Shown here piece after piece: positions 10,413 to 22,170 of a stretch of DNA of 64,000 nt. The position numbers were made by a program, and so were the translations under genes. Position 1 is the stretch's first letter, and each line of letters begins with the position of its first letter. This DNA comes from Rhynchopus euleeides (lineage: Eukaryota; Euglenozoa; Diplonemea; Diplonemida; Diplonemidae), in assembly GCA_963210315.1 (NCBI GenBank), contig OY723243.1:310001-374000 (forward strand), in the 5' to 3' direction. The notes below the pieces were generated by a model. The model saw nothing but the letters and a program-made list of their open reading frames with translations. It was not told where the DNA came from and did not search any database.

Positions 10413-11217
10413 GTGCTTGGACTCTGTGTCTCAACGCCTGCGCCTGAGGAGGGGTGGTTCGTGATGTAAAAGCAGGACGGAATCACAAGTGTGCGATCTC
10501 CTTGAGCGGAGGGGTGCATCAACTACATACTCCAACATTGTGAAGCCTCCGCCACACGGTGCGCCCCGCACGTGGCCGAGTGCTTCTGGCACACCTGCAT
10601 TCATGCGGGGCGGGGGAGGGGCGGGGGGGGAGGGGTGGGGCAGTTGCCGCTTTAAGACTTCAGGCCAGCGCCGCCGAGGTGTGGCAGGCCCGGATCACCG
10701 TGGCCGCTACCTCTCGAAAGGTCGGCATGCCCACCTCCCTGCCATCAGGATTGTGGATTGGAGCTGAAAATTCTCGGTCGAAATTCGTTTGGCAATGCCA
10801 GATTCGCGAATCTGCATCGGAACAGAAGGCCCACGAGACACCGCTGCACGAAGAAACCTCTGGGACACGCTATCCACGCCATCGCGGAAAACCCTCGGAG
10901 ACAATAGCGATACGATTGCGTCTGTGTGACAACGATCTGCACCAGACCACTCGATCTGTGGGAAGTCACCTTTGAGAAGCAGAAGAAAGAAGTAGCAATC
11001 CTGCGCTGATCCCAAACACAACGACTTTTGAACGGTTTAGGGTTTTTGCAGTGCTCTCCGCAACCCACCCGGTGAGAGAGCGAGAGCCTGCCTCCCTGCG
11101 GGGGGGGGGGGGGGGGGGGGGGGGGGTGGGGGAAGGGGTTCTCCCAGCCGACACGTCGGGTGCAATTTCATCCTCAAAAACCCCCCTCCCCCTCCCCCAT
11201 CCCACCACCCCCCCCCC
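10413..11217. other. Intergenic stretch with a 26-base G run
   Basis: No gene seen between the cyclin start and the PPR stop. A pure G run occupies about 11101-11126, which is a C run on the transcribed strand, upstream of the cyclin gene. Further pyrimidine-rich patches (on the minus strand) follow towards 11217. Confidence 0.7.
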
Positions 11218-13407
11218 CTACAAATCAGTGCCATCCAGATCACTACCATCCTCCACATCGTCGGGGCTGTCATACACCAGGTAGACAGCCCCTGCTCCCC
11301 CCTCCCCCTCCCCCTGCGCCTCCTCCACACCGCGCGCCGCCTGCTGCTGCTGCTCTGAGAGCAAACCGAGCAGGTCTTCCGCAGAGGACGCACCCTCCAC
11401 TGCGTACGCCGCCACCGTCACGCCTGCCACGCCCTGCCGCCCCGCGACAACCTGGGCTTGCAGCTGCCGCCCTGTGGGCTGCACAGCCCTGCCGTGGATG
11501 AGGTCAGCCTCCGCCTGCATATACGTACGACCCTTGAGGGAGATCTTGTGGAAGATGCGGTGTGCCGCTGCTTCGTCGCGGAGCCGCCGGAGCTTCTGTG
11601 TGAGGGGGTCGCGGCCCGCAGCCTCGGAGATGGCGATCAGCGCTTCGTAGCAGCCGCCCAGCAGGGCAGGCCATACCGTGTCAGTCTCGAGGAGGCGCTC
11701 GGTGCAGCGCAGGAGCAGGTTCACCTTCCCCAGGTTGCCGCAGATGCAGACGAGAGGCTCCAGGAGGTTTGCAGCAAGGCCTCTGTCCTTCGGGAGGAGT
11801 GCGCAGAACATCTCCAACACGATGCGGCCGCTGCGGGAGGCGGCGGAATATTCAGCCATATGCAGACACTTCACGACCCTCAGCGCGCAGGCGATACCAA
11901 GGAGACGGTAGGTCGCCGGCATGAGTGCTGGGATGTCGCCGGGTCGGTTGGTGCGCTTTGTGCGGTAGTGCTGCAGGCGGCGCCACACCAGGGCCGAGCC
12001 CCACCCCCTGCGAGTGACGGAGCGGCACGCCAGCAGGAAGCACAGCTCGTGTGCTGAGGCTCTGTTGGGCAGCGTCATGGTCATCCGCATGAAGGTGTGT
12101 GACGGGGAGCTGCTGATGGTTTCGGCGCACAGCGCTGTGGAGAAGAGGAGGCGCTCCAGCGAGCGCGCGGTGTACTTCCCGATGGGGCGCGCGTCGAATG
12201 CCATCGACACGTCGCGCCACTGCCCCCGGAAGCCCATCCCCAGGAGGGCTGTCGAGTGCAGGCGGAGCCCTTCCGCCATCCCCCACAGCGTCGCCACAGA
12301 GTGCGTCCTCCGCACGCCTGTGATGTCCTGCATCTCCAGCAGGGCCATGCATGCCATGTTGAACAGCACGGGGGACGGTTCGTTGCCTGCTGCGATGTGC
12401 TGCGACAGGAGGTTGATGACGCCCTCCGAGTCTGCCACCTTCCGGTGTGCCGAGATGAGCGATGTGACCACATGCATGTTGGGCTTGTTCCCCGCCCTCT
12501 CGAAAGCGTGGGTGATGCGCCACGCGTGCTCCACATCCTGCGTGTCGTAGGTCGACTGCAGGGCGGCATTCACCTGCGGCTGCCCGACGATCACTCCCAG
12601 CCCCTTCATCTCTTGGAAGATGATATCCACATGCCGCCTCGACTGGCATGCCACAAGGGCATGCGAGTATAACTCGGGCAGAACCATGCCCTTCTGCAGG
12701 AGGGAGACCACCGCCCGCAGGGCGTGCATGCGGTTACCCGACTTGGCAAACGACGTGATGAGTGTGATGAGCACCCCCTCCCCAGGCGCAGTGCCGCGGC
12801 GCCGCATCTTTCGGATGATCCGCGCGATGGCGCTGATGTTCCCCTGCCTCGCGTGGGCTCCCATCAGGTTCTGCCACATCTCCGTCGTGGGTCGCACCCC
12901 GCAGGTCTCAGCGAAGTCAAACACGCGTTGTGCACGCGGGGCCATCCCGAAGGATGCAAAGAAGGCCAGCGCGACGGTGAAGCTTTCTGGGCCAAGGGGA
13001 TGCTCGCGCTGCTTCATGGTGAGGAATTTCATCATCTCCTTCCGGGCATAGGCCACCTCCGTGTAGTTCTGCATCCACGCCTTCTTCGTGTGGCGGAGGA
13101 ATCTTGAGGAGATCTCTGTTGCCACCCAGCGGTCAAACTCGCCGGACCTGCGCTTCACAGGAGGGGCTTTGCCGCTGCCGCTATCGCTGCGGTGCAGGGC
13201 AGGTGGCCTGCTGCCCCCCCGTGCTGCGGCTGCTGGTGGTGATTCGCAGACTGCATCCCCGACACATCGCTGCAGCGAGGCTGCCAGGACATCTGCGCTC
13301 AGACACAGCGGGTGCGTCAAGCGCAGCACACCCCTCATCGTGTTCGGGGAAGCATGGCGCACCTGCAGGCGTGGTGGTGCTGGTGGTGGCGGCGGGGTGC
13401 ACATCAT
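11218..13407 (-). CDS. Pentatricopeptide repeat (PPR) protein, probably organellar
   Basis: 729 residues from ATG at 13407; an ATG at 13338 (MRGVLRLTHPLCLS) would give a more typical basic, hydrophobic mitochondrial presequence. From about residue 120 helical pairs with PPR spacing follow, for example ESFTVALAFFASFGMAPRAQ, TEMWQNLMGAHARQGNISA, GVLITLITSFAKSGNRMHAL and NMHVVTSLISAHRK. PPR proteins bind organelle RNA one base per repeat and act in processing, editing or translation. The C terminus (after about residue 690) is Gln/Glu-rich and acidic, probably disordered. The target RNA is not predictable here. No intron is needed. Confidence 0.8.
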   Translation of the reverse strand: MMCTPPPPPAPPRLQVRHASPNTMRGVLRLTHPLCLSADVLAASLQRCVGDAVCESPPAAAARGGSRPPALHRSDSGSGKAPPVKRRSGEFDRWVATEISSRFLRHTKKAWMQNYTEVAYARKEMMKFLTMKQREHPLGPESFTVALAFFASFGMAPRAQRVFDFAETCGVRPTTEMWQNLMGAHARQGNISAIARIIRKMRRRGTAPGEGVLITLITSFAKSGNRMHALRAVVSLLQKGMVLPELYSHALVACQSRRHVDIIFQEMKGLGVIVGQPQVNAALQSTYDTQDVEHAWRITHAFERAGNKPNMHVVTSLISAHRKVADSEGVINLLSQHIAAGNEPSPVLFNMACMALLEMQDITGVRRTHSVATLWGMAEGLRLHSTALLGMGFRGQWRDVSMAFDARPIGKYTARSLERLLFSTALCAETISSSPSHTFMRMTMTLPNRASAHELCFLLACRSVTRRGWGSALVWRRLQHYRTKRTNRPGDIPALMPATYRLLGIACALRVVKCLHMAEYSAASRSGRIVLEMFCALLPKDRGLAANLLEPLVCICGNLGKVNLLLRCTERLLETDTVWPALLGGCYEALIAISEAAGRDPLTQKLRRLRDEAAAHRIFHKISLKGRTYMQAEADLIHGRAVQPTGRQLQAQVVAGRQGVAGVTVAAYAVEGASSAEDLLGLLSEQQQQAARGVEEAQGEGEGGAGAVYLVYDSPDDVEDGSDLDGTDL

Positions 13408-13840
13408 GCTTCCGCTCCAGGAATTTGGCGGGCGTAAGGGGAGGGAGGGAGAGGGGTGGCCGAGGCAAAGAGCCGTCTATCTCCTCCTCACAAAAGGCAC
13501 CGAGATGCCCGGTATACCACACCCGCCTGCCCACCCCCCAATCCCAGGCCCGTTCCCCCGCTGCGTGTGTCTGCGGCCAGTACCGCACCCCACCCCACCC
13601 CACCCCACCCCCATACAATATCAATACCAAGACCACCGCATAAAGCGCATACAACTACCGCCCCCCCCCCTCCCTCTCCGGGGGACAACCTGAGATACCC
13701 GAGAGACAACACAAAACAGAAAACACAAAACCCTCCCTAGCCTACCCCCAGACTACCCTATCCTAGCGTATTCCCCCCCCCCTTCACCCTTACACACCCC
13801 CCCCCCCCCGCCCCCTTCTGTTCGCCTCCTCTTCTAGTGA
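13408..13840. other. Intergenic spacer, pyrimidine-rich
   Basis: About 430 bases with CA/CCA-rich tracts and C runs on the plus strand (13661-13672, 13771-13810). No ORF with protein-like composition. Confidence 0.6.
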
Positions 13841-15259
13841 TCAGGCTTCCCATTCGACTTCGGCTTCATCTGCTCCAGCAAAGGCAGACTCGCATCCTTG
13901 CCCGTAGTGGACGGTGCTTACTGCGCTGCGTTTTACAGTGACAGGCGGGCCACACACCCCGGTGAGCGTGGCAAAGCCACCCGTTGGCTTCGGTGCTGCC
14001 GCCGGCTTCTTCGCAGCCCCACGCTTCGCCGCCTTCTTTGCGGGTTTTCTCGCGGGTGCCACCGCCGGCGGAGCCCCCTCGGCAGCACCGCCGCCCCCCG
14101 CCGCCTTCGCCTCCTCCTGCTTCTTGAAGCCCTGCCAGTAGGCGTATGCCTTGCCGCCCTGCATCTTCTTCCCCGCGACATACAAACACCGCCTGCCCCC
14201 CTCCGTCACCCAATGGCACGGCTCGTACACCTTGGGGGCAGACGACCTCCCCCGCCCGCTCCCCTTGCCGCCTTCCGCCTTCCGCCCCCGCTTCGCCTTC
14301 GGCTCCCGCGGCGTCGGCGGGGCGTAGTCCCCCGATGCAGCTGCTGCCTTCCGCTTGCTGCCGCCACCGCCGCCACTCCCGTTCATCATGGCTGCCGCCT
14401 TCGCATTGCACTCTGCGAGGAAGGCGGTGCCCGCTGCTCCGCTGGGGGCCTGCGCCCCGAGCTTGAAGGCGGGGACAAACCCACCGAGGTCGAGGCCACC
14501 CAGGGTACCACCACCCGCAGCAGGCGCGGGGAGTGGGGCAGGGGATGGGGCAGGCGCAGCGGGCGTGCGGAGGAGTGGGGGCGCTCCGAACGATCCCGCG
14601 GGGGCAAACCCCTGCGGGGGGGCCTGGTGTTGCTGCTGCTGCTGCTGCTGCTGCGGCACGGCAGGCCACGGCATTCTGTCGTCACCCCCGAAGTCTTGGA
14701 TAGGGTCTGCCTGTGCCGTCTGGCGTGTCTTAGCGGCGGCGCCCCCTGCAGCCCTGCGGGGCGGGGGGGGCGCTGTCGGCTGCGCTGCGGCTGCCGCTGC
14801 GGGGCGCGAGTTTGCCTCCCGCCTCGCCGGCCGGGTGGAGGGTTTGACAACCGGGGTGTCCGCACCGCTGTCATCCGAAATCAGATCGATCACCTCGACG
14901 GACTTCCGGCTGGGCTTGCCGGAGGAAGAGGGTGCGGGGGGCGGCGTCGCCCTGCCCTGCGGCTGTGCCGGGCAGAACGGCACAGGCTTCGCACGCTGCA
15001 GCGGCAGGGGTGTTTTCGCAGGCTGTGGCGGCGGCGGTGCCCCGGGGGGTGCACCATAGCCCATAGGGGCAGGCGTGGGGTGCGCTGGCTGCAGGGGAGC
15101 CGCATGGAGGTAGGGCTGCGGCGCAGCGGAGGAGGAGGGGGGCACGGCGGTTGGGAGGGGGCCTCCGGGCCTGCCAGGGCGGGGCATCAGCTTGACGCCC
15201 CCCAGCCCCATGGGTGCGTCGCCGCCGGCGTCGCCGAAAGGGGGTGTGTTCCACTGCAT
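13841..15259 (-). CDS. Basic, low-complexity nuclear protein with SUMO-interacting motif
   Basis: 472 residues from ATG at 15259 (MQWNTPPFGD); the open frame continues upstream to 15409 but the segment is rich in G-run translation and lacks conservation signs. The protein is Pro/Ala-rich with a Gln8 run. EVIDLISDDSG (about residue 120) is a classic SUMO-interacting motif. Lys/Arg-rich patches (SKRKAAAASG, PKAKRGRKAEGG, and an Ala/Lys/Pro histone-H1-like tail) suggest nuclear, DNA- or chromatin-bound work. One short ordered-looking block (about residues 345-385) contains YEPCHWVTEGGRRCLYVAGK. No family recognised; real coding is supported by the long open frame and codon bias. Confidence 0.6.
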   Translation of the reverse strand: MQWNTPPFGDAGGDAPMGLGGVKLMPRPGRPGGPLPTAVPPSSSAAPQPYLHAAPLQPAHPTPAPMGYGAPPGAPPPPQPAKTPLPLQRAKPVPFCPAQPQGRATPPPAPSSSGKPSRKSVEVIDLISDDSGADTPVVKPSTRPARREANSRPAAAAAAQPTAPPPPRRAAGGAAAKTRQTAQADPIQDFGGDDRMPWPAVPQQQQQQQQHQAPPQGFAPAGSFGAPPLLRTPAAPAPSPAPLPAPAAGGGTLGGLDLGGFVPAFKLGAQAPSGAAGTAFLAECNAKAAAMMNGSGGGGGSKRKAAAASGDYAPPTPREPKAKRGRKAEGGKGSGRGRSSAPKVYEPCHWVTEGGRRCLYVAGKKMQGGKAYAYWQGFKKQEEAKAAGGGGAAEGAPPAVAPARKPAKKAAKRGAAKKPAAAPKPTGGFATLTGVCGPPVTVKRSAVSTVHYGQGCESAFAGADEAEVEWEA

Positions 15260-17113
15260 GGTTTGGGCCCCGCCGCACCGGCAGCGTGGCGCACCCCCAC
15301 CCTCGCCCCTCCTCTTTTGATGGTGGGGAACAAAGGGGGGGGGGGTTATGATATATTTCCTCCGCGGTATCAAGAAGTGCGCGTCGCCCTCCCGGAGCAG
15401 AAAAAACACTGAATTGGAGCTGCGTTTTCTTCAACTGCAGCAGGGGATTCGTGAACAGCGAGAAAAGGGGGAGAGGGGAGGGGGTGGCTTGGGGGGGGGG
15501 GGGGGCTGGGGCCTCAGCTACCGTCGTCTCATCGTTGTGTGTTGCAGGTTTGCCGTTGCAGTGGGGGTGGGAGGGGGGGGGGGGGAGGTGGGGGGGTCCA
15601 CTCTGCTCTTCCGTTCAGCAGCAGCTGTGGCTGTCAGGCTTGCGCCGGGAGGGGGGGGGGGTAACGGGGGTAACAGGGGAGCGGGTGTATTTTCTCTTTG
15701 TTGTGTGTGGGTTGCGTGAACCTTTCATCGAGTCAGCCGGAATCCACCGGACTCCGATGTCTGGTTCGCGGTAGAGATGATAACATTCGTCCCGACCTCC
15801 GCTGCCGCGACCGACACAGGCACAGGGGAAAAGAGGCGGGAGCGCACAGAGACTCTAAATCAAACGGTGTCCATGCCGGCCGCAGTGCCTTCGGTCCCCT
15901 GCGTGACGCAAGCCGATTCTCAGCATCCAAAGACTTGTAGTGAGGGGGCCTTTGCTCCAAACGTGCAGAATAAGTGAGCCCGCCCTAACATAGCAGGGTG
16001 TCGCACGTGTTGTCGGCATAGTTTCGGCACGGAGTGGTGGGGCAAAGGGCCATCCGATATTTTTTTCGTTCAGAATGTGTACACATCACGAGATCACACG
16101 ACAGGCAAAAATAGATATGATATGCTATGGGCTGCTTCCAGATATGTTTTCTTGGTGAGAAAGCTGATGTCTTTTCGCTGCGGTGCTGCCGAAGATCTGT
16201 GCAGGTCAGCTTTCTCCGTGAGAAAAAGGGCGGTTGCCAAACAAAACAAACATGCCGACAGCGAAGACCCCGCATTTTATTGATTCTTGTTGTGTAGAGT
16301 GTCGACCCATCTCAACAAACAAAACTTTTGCTTTGGCGAAGTGGCCATGGTTCTCAGCAGGAACACCCCTGACGGCACCGAACGATTGACAGTACCACAG
16401 CCCACGGGGCTGGGACCGTGTTTTTTTGTCGGGGAGTGGGGGCTGCTCCGAGGGTGGGGCAAGTCTTCTGAAGGACACCCCACTGTAAACCACCCCCGCC
16501 CGCCAGATTGATGAAGAGGTGCGGGGATGGTGTTCTGGACTACAAATAATAGGAAACGTTTCGATAATTTTTTGAACGATTTTGGGCCGCGTACACCCGA
16601 TGAAGGATAAGCCTCTGGGACAATTCAGTCTGGAGCCTGTTCGTCTGGCCGCGCGGTGGCATTGCCTGTTATCGCCTCCCACCCTGGTGCTTTTTCGTCC
16701 TGTTGTTCTGTCCCACAGGGCGGGAACGACTGTCCCTTCGTTCAGGAAAGACACACGAATCACTTGCACACGTGCCCCTCGACGGGTTCGGACTCGTGAT
16801 GCGAGTGGCCTGGTGGTCTGGGTAAGCCCAGACAGTTTTAGGTCGTGCCCGAGACCTGGTGACAAGAGGAGGGGGTTTTCAGCCCACCGCAGATTGTGTG
16901 AGCACAATCGGGGGCAGGGATAGGGCAAAGGTTGGGGCCTCCAACCGACAGAGCCGGAGACAGCGGGCCTGTCGGGACAACAGGAACTCCAGGTCGACCG
17001 TGAGGTCGCAGGATCTTCAGCAACAGGAGTGCCTGACGGGCAAAGCCTTGAAAGAGCAGAATTGATTACACGCCAGAAACGAACAGCTGAAAGGTCAAGC
17101 CTTGCACAGGCTA
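15260..17113. other. Intergenic stretch, nothing recognised
   Basis: 1.85 kb with many G runs on the plus strand (15490-15505, 15570-15590, 15650-15660) in its first part. The 354-residue minus-strand ORF at 16206-17270 overlaps the last GALC exon in another frame and has no domain; it is not reported as a gene. Confidence 0.6.
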
Positions 17114-19591
17114 TTAAGCCGTGCACGTCGACAAGCACTTCGGAAAGCCAAGGCTGGGCGATGTGTCGTACTGGTTGCGCAGCTGTGGGGTGGTGCGGTT
17201 GCGTGTGTGATGTGGCAACAAGAATCAGCATACCTGGAAAGTGTTGGGGTAGAAGGACCACTTCTGCCATCCGCCCGAAGCACCTCCGCTTGTGGCCACT
17301 AGCGAGCCGTCGGCCGCGCCCTTCAGATGAATCTTGGTGCCGTCAAGGTAGACGTCGACAATGTCGTCACGGATGCGTGTGTAGTCGTTCCTCCACTGCT
17401 GGTTGGTGTTGGTTGCGCTGCAGGTCTGGAGTGTCACCGCCTTACCGTCACCCACAGAAGTGGCGCACAGGCCGGAGGGCATGTGGCGCAGCTGCCAGTT
17501 CGACAGCAGCTCGAACTTCTGGTCATCCACAGCGAGGCCGTTTGTCGCGCAGTCACGCACCTTCAGCTCCGTGCCCACAACAGCAGAAGGGCACGGTGAG
17601 GTCGGGTTCCAGTTCGTCCCTGCTGCCTTGATGGCAAGGTTGTCGTACTCCACAGATGCCCACGTGTTGGCGCCGAGTGCGGCAAACCCGTTGTCGATGT
17701 TGCGGATTGCGAAGTTCTGGAAAAGCGAGGTTCCGTTGAACCACCCATTGGCCTGGACACCAACTGTCACCAGGCGAAGCGTGAACCACACGCCAGGCTT
17801 TGGTGCCGCCACGCTGCCGCTTGTCAGAGGCGTCTGCTTGGAGCCTGTTCCGCTCTGCGGGGGGCCGCCATACGTCAGGTTCCACACACCGCTGCCCGAC
17901 ACACACAGCACCACTCCCTGCGTCCACATCTGGTTCACACGCGTGGCGATGCAGCCAGCCGCAGTGGACACAGGGAGACGGATGTCCACCTGCACGTCCA
18001 GGTCCTGGAACTCCTTCATCCCGATGAGGGTCATGGGGCCGTTGGAACCCGGATCGCTCCAGCCAATCGGGACCTGGGGGACCATCTGGCGCAGCACCCC
18101 GCCGTGCACCTCGAACGCGCCGATCTGGTCAGTCAGGTACGCCCCCTCCTGGCCGTCCACAACGCTGTCGAAGTTGTCGACGTGCGGCAGAGGGAATGAC
18201 GGCGACGAAGCAGGGACGTTGTCGAAGTGACCCTTCTTGCCTGTGCGGATGGTGGTCAGGGTGATGTAGTCACCAACGTTCACGTCGACCGTCACCTTCC
18301 CGCCCACCACCGTCACATCAGGCAGGCGCTCAAACTGCTGCGTCACGTTCGTTTCATAGTTCGACTTCCACACAGCAAGCGTCGTGGCTTCCAGGTCGGA
18401 CGACAGCTCGAAGGTGGCGGTCTCAGCAGTCACAATCTCGCTGGGGAGACCAGGGCGTGTGCACGGCGCGTGGTCGTGCGAGATCTTGACAACCAGCATG
18501 GTGAAGTCCTTGCCCTGCGTGTCCACCAGGGTGGTGTAGAACCCGCCGTTTGCCAGCTCGCCGCTCCCCTTGCCCACAGCAAGATACTCCCACCCGATCT
18601 GGGTGAACTGCGTCATGTGCGCTGTGGCCCACACCACCTCCATCGTGTCGTAGTGCCCCGACCACGGCTCCACCGCAGTCAGCAGGGACGAGGCATACCA
18701 GTTGGTGCCGTGGTAGTAAGACCCCACCAGGTTCCACATGATGTTTGAAGTCATGCCCGACAACACGTAGTGGGAGTTTATCACACGTGCCCAGCACGCT
18801 GCACCGTTGTAGTCGTCGTAGCTGGACGACTCCTCGCTGGACCAGAAGGGCTTGTTGAGCGAGTGGCACTGCGTGTAGTCGGAGTAGTCCGACGGATAGT
18901 GCAGCCCAATGACATCCACTGACGTGTTGTACGCAGGGTCCTTTGCCAGGTCGGCGCAGATATCGGCACCGCCGTCCTTTGCCACGAGCAGGATATGCGG
19001 GAACCCTGCATCCGCAAGGGACTTCTTGAGGGATGCAGAGTAAGATGCAGTGGAACTCCGTTCGTTCCAGATCCCGATGTAGTCGATGTCAAGGCCGTGC
19101 ACCTCCTTCGCACCCTTCACCCAGTTCATGATATACAGCGACGTCTGGTTGGGGTATGTGAAGGGTGACCCAGAAGGCTTGCCCGTGACAGGGTCGTTGC
19201 CCACCCAGGCAGGGAAGGCCCAGGGCAGCCCGTACAGCTTGATGTCGGGGTTGCGCTTCTTTGCCTCCTTCATCAGCCACCACTCGTACCCACGCGTCAC
19301 GTCGAGGTCGTCCTTCGAGTGCATGTGGCTAGTCTCCGTCCCGTCGGTCGACTGCGAGTCACCCCCGATCTCGACCTTCAAAATTTGCAGCGACGCACCG
19401 AAGTTGGGCAGGAACAGGTAGTCAAGAATCTGCGACCTCTGCGGCTCCTTGTAGTCAACGAGAAGGCGCGACGTGGCACCACCACCAGAGATTGCCCCAA
19501 GCCCCCAGAACTTGTCCTTTGCAGAGCTCTTGTCCACGACATACGCAGCGTGGCACGCCACCACGGCACATGCAAGCAGCGCGGACCGCAT
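17114..19591 (-). CDS. GALC: Galactocerebrosidase (GH59), copy 1, two exons
   Basis: Exons 19591-17234 and 17182-17114, joined across a 51-bp GT-AG intron (17183-17233): 808 residues. A signal peptide (MRSALLACAVVACHAAY) precedes a GH59 domain close to animal GALC throughout: GGGATSRLL, ILKVEIGGD, RGYEWWLMKEAKKRNP. Acid/base E177 is in GIWNER and nucleophile E253 in FWSSEE, both conserved. The enzyme removes galactose from galactosylceramide and related lipids in lysosomes. After the GALC lectin-like part (about 500-660) a further 120-residue region with C/QxW-type repeats (NQQW, GWQKW) resembles a ricin-type beta-trefoil. Exon 2 adds 22 residues, LRNQYDT to PKCLSTCTA, whose match to copy 2 proves the splice. 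A CA-rich tract ending CACAG lies 29 bases before the ATG. Confidence 0.93.
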
Positions 19592-22170
19592 ATCCGCAAC
19601 CGAAAGAAACACGGCACGCCTGCTGTGGGTGTGCGTGTGTGGTGTGGCAAGGCGACAGAGCAGGCACAGGTGCCAAGCGGCACTGCACAATAGGCCACGG
19701 CAGACACATGTCGCCAAAAAACGAGGATGGGAATGGGGGGTTGTGGGGAAACGGACACTGGGGACGACCCTCCAGTCTTTTGTCGACGATGACAGTATTG
19801 CTGCAGACCGGCAGGCTTGGAGAGGTTGCGGAATCGCTGTGAAACGCACACACCTTGACCTGAAATGAGGTGAGATGTGGCCCTCAATGCAATGCGGCAC
19901 TTCCTCGTGCCTCCGAGACAATCCCACCCCTTGTGCTCCACTTCCTCCATTGCATGAGGTTGCAACATATCTCAACGTCACACCCGCACCAAATCTGCTG
20001 TGACTGTTGCTGCACTTTAGGTGCGGCATTCGCGCTGCCTTCGATGCAGGCAATGCGGCTGGGCTTTGCGACGGTCGCCTGCCTGGCAGAGAGTTTGAAG
20101 CGCTGAAACACTGAGGCGTGTGACAGCCGCGCGATGAGGCCTGCACAGCAACACGACACACCCGTCTCTCGGAGATAACACACGGAACAGAACAGGTAGC
20201 CCCGTTCGTCTGCCAGACAGGAAACTGCGCACCCACCCAACACTCGGCACTACCCTGCCTTAGGCAGCGTTATCTTGCTGGTCGGTGTGCAAGCTGCAGG
20301 CACGATCGGGAAGACTCCGCCACTCACACAGAGCAGGAACTCCTGTTCCTCGAAGACTCCCTGACAGGAGTCAGCTAAGAAATGTATTCCAGGTCTTTGT
20401 TTTGAACGCACGCGTGGAAAGACGATGCTAAAAAAAAGTGCATACGAGGACAGCCCACGCCCTGCCTTGTAGGCTGCAATGGCCCACACTGCCAAGGAGG
20501 CCCACCCACCCACCCCACCCCCCAGAACTTCTGCGAGAAACACGGCTGTGCGCACACTCACACGGATTTGGGATTGTCACTACCGCAGCATTCTACACGA
20601 AGGCTTGCCTTGAGCCCACTGTCAGGAGTAGCTTCCGGACACAGGCGAGACAGGGGGCACGGGGGGGGGGGGGGGGGGGATTGGTGAGGGGCGGGGGGCA
20701 GGGCGCCGTAGAACATGACATGCCACAATCGAAAAGACGTGTCCCCTCGACTCGTTGATGCAAAAAAAAATGCCTGTCTTTATTGCTGTTTGGGGTCAAC
20801 CCTGGTACTTGGTCGACTGTCTACGCACACACCCTGAACACTCGATATGCATGAAGGGTGCCTGTGGAGTTCTGATTTCGCCTTTGGCTCAGTTTCCTGG
20901 ATGATGCGTGTGTGGTAAGGTTGTAACTGGGACCGGAACCACCAACCCAAAACGGGATCCACACCGCCGCGGTTGCTCAAGAGGAGCAGAGCCCCAAAAA
21001 AAGCAGAAGCAGAAATCGAAACAGGGACACGGGGACCGATTGAAGGAGGTGGGGAAAGGGGTGAGAAACAACCCGGAGATCACCATGAGAAGCAGGAGAA
21101 TGGGGAGGAGAGGTTGGCCCACCCCCTCCACCCGTTGGGGTTCGGCCGACTGCGATCGGGGTGCGCCCGACTCGGGGGCGTGATTTGCCAGAAATGCCGC
21201 CCGGCAGAGTCGGTACCCACCGATCACGTTTGATTGATTGTTACAATGTTGATCCAATATCCCTCTGCACTGTAGGGTGAGTCTCTGATAACTCAGATGT
21301 GGAAGTGCTGGCGCGGCACTGTGGCAGTGCCAGCAAAAATTCATCCACATCTTGACAGGACACGGACACGCGACGATCACAACAGGGAAATACATCAGCT
21401 GGTGTCCTTAAGGTACATTTGGCTGTAAAGTCGGATGCCACGTTTGCTTTTTTTTTGAGTTACGACATGAGACCGGATGTGGCCAGGAAACACTCTCTCG
21501 GAGACCGCCCCCCTGCGCACGATGCGACACTTCCTGGTGATCACCCGAAGACTCCGTCTACCCCACCGACTTCCAACCGCCCCCAAGACAGGGCACCCTA
21601 CACCACCCACAGCGCAGTCGACACCACCGGCTGCGCTGTGGGTGGAGGGGATGGGCTGCGTTTTGCCCTCCACCCCACCCCCCTCCCGCAGAAAAGACCT
21701 TCCTTCAATCCTGGCAACTGCTGCCGAGGCCTGGGAAGGCGATCCTGAGGGGAGGGGGGAGGGCAAGAGGAGGCGGGGCAGACAGACGCCAGGTGGGGTG
21801 CGGGAGGGACGGCCCGTAAGGGGCAAAGATAGGCAGGAAGAAAGAGCAGGGCATCGGCTGGAAAAGGGGCCGGGTATCGACGCATGCGCATAAAGAAAAT
21901 TGTGAAACACGCTGAAAGGAGGGGTAAACACGACACAAGGCGGTTGTGGTGCGGACATTGATGTAGTTTGTCGGATGCACCTGACGAGGAATGCTCATCA
22001 CAGAGCAACCGCCGTGAGACAAGAAACTTGAGAAACTGGAGTGAAACTGGAGCCAGCCCCGGGTTCGCATCTCACGTGCAGACAACTTAGGCTGCTAACA
22101 AGAAGTGGACCCACAGCGGTCAACGCGGGCATCAGAACGCCAATAAAGACGCTGCGCTCCACGTCGTGGT
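19592..22170. other. Spacer between the GALC copies
   Basis: The first 95 bases (19592-19686) match the corresponding leader of copy 2 almost base for base; similarity then stops. The remaining 2.5 kb shows no gene, but carries an 18-19 base G run at about 20661-20679 and poly-purine patches. Confidence 0.65.

Noticed and set aside
9699-10469. 256-codon plus-strand ORF
   Set aside because: Antisense to the cyclin, which has a clear family match.
13898-15412. 504-codon plus-strand ORF
   Set aside because: Antisense to the basic nuclear protein; Arg/Leu/Cys-rich without motifs.
16206-17270. 354-codon minus-strand ORF
   Set aside because: Overlaps the end of GALC copy 1 in another frame, where the conserved exon 2 is the better reading; no recognisable domain.
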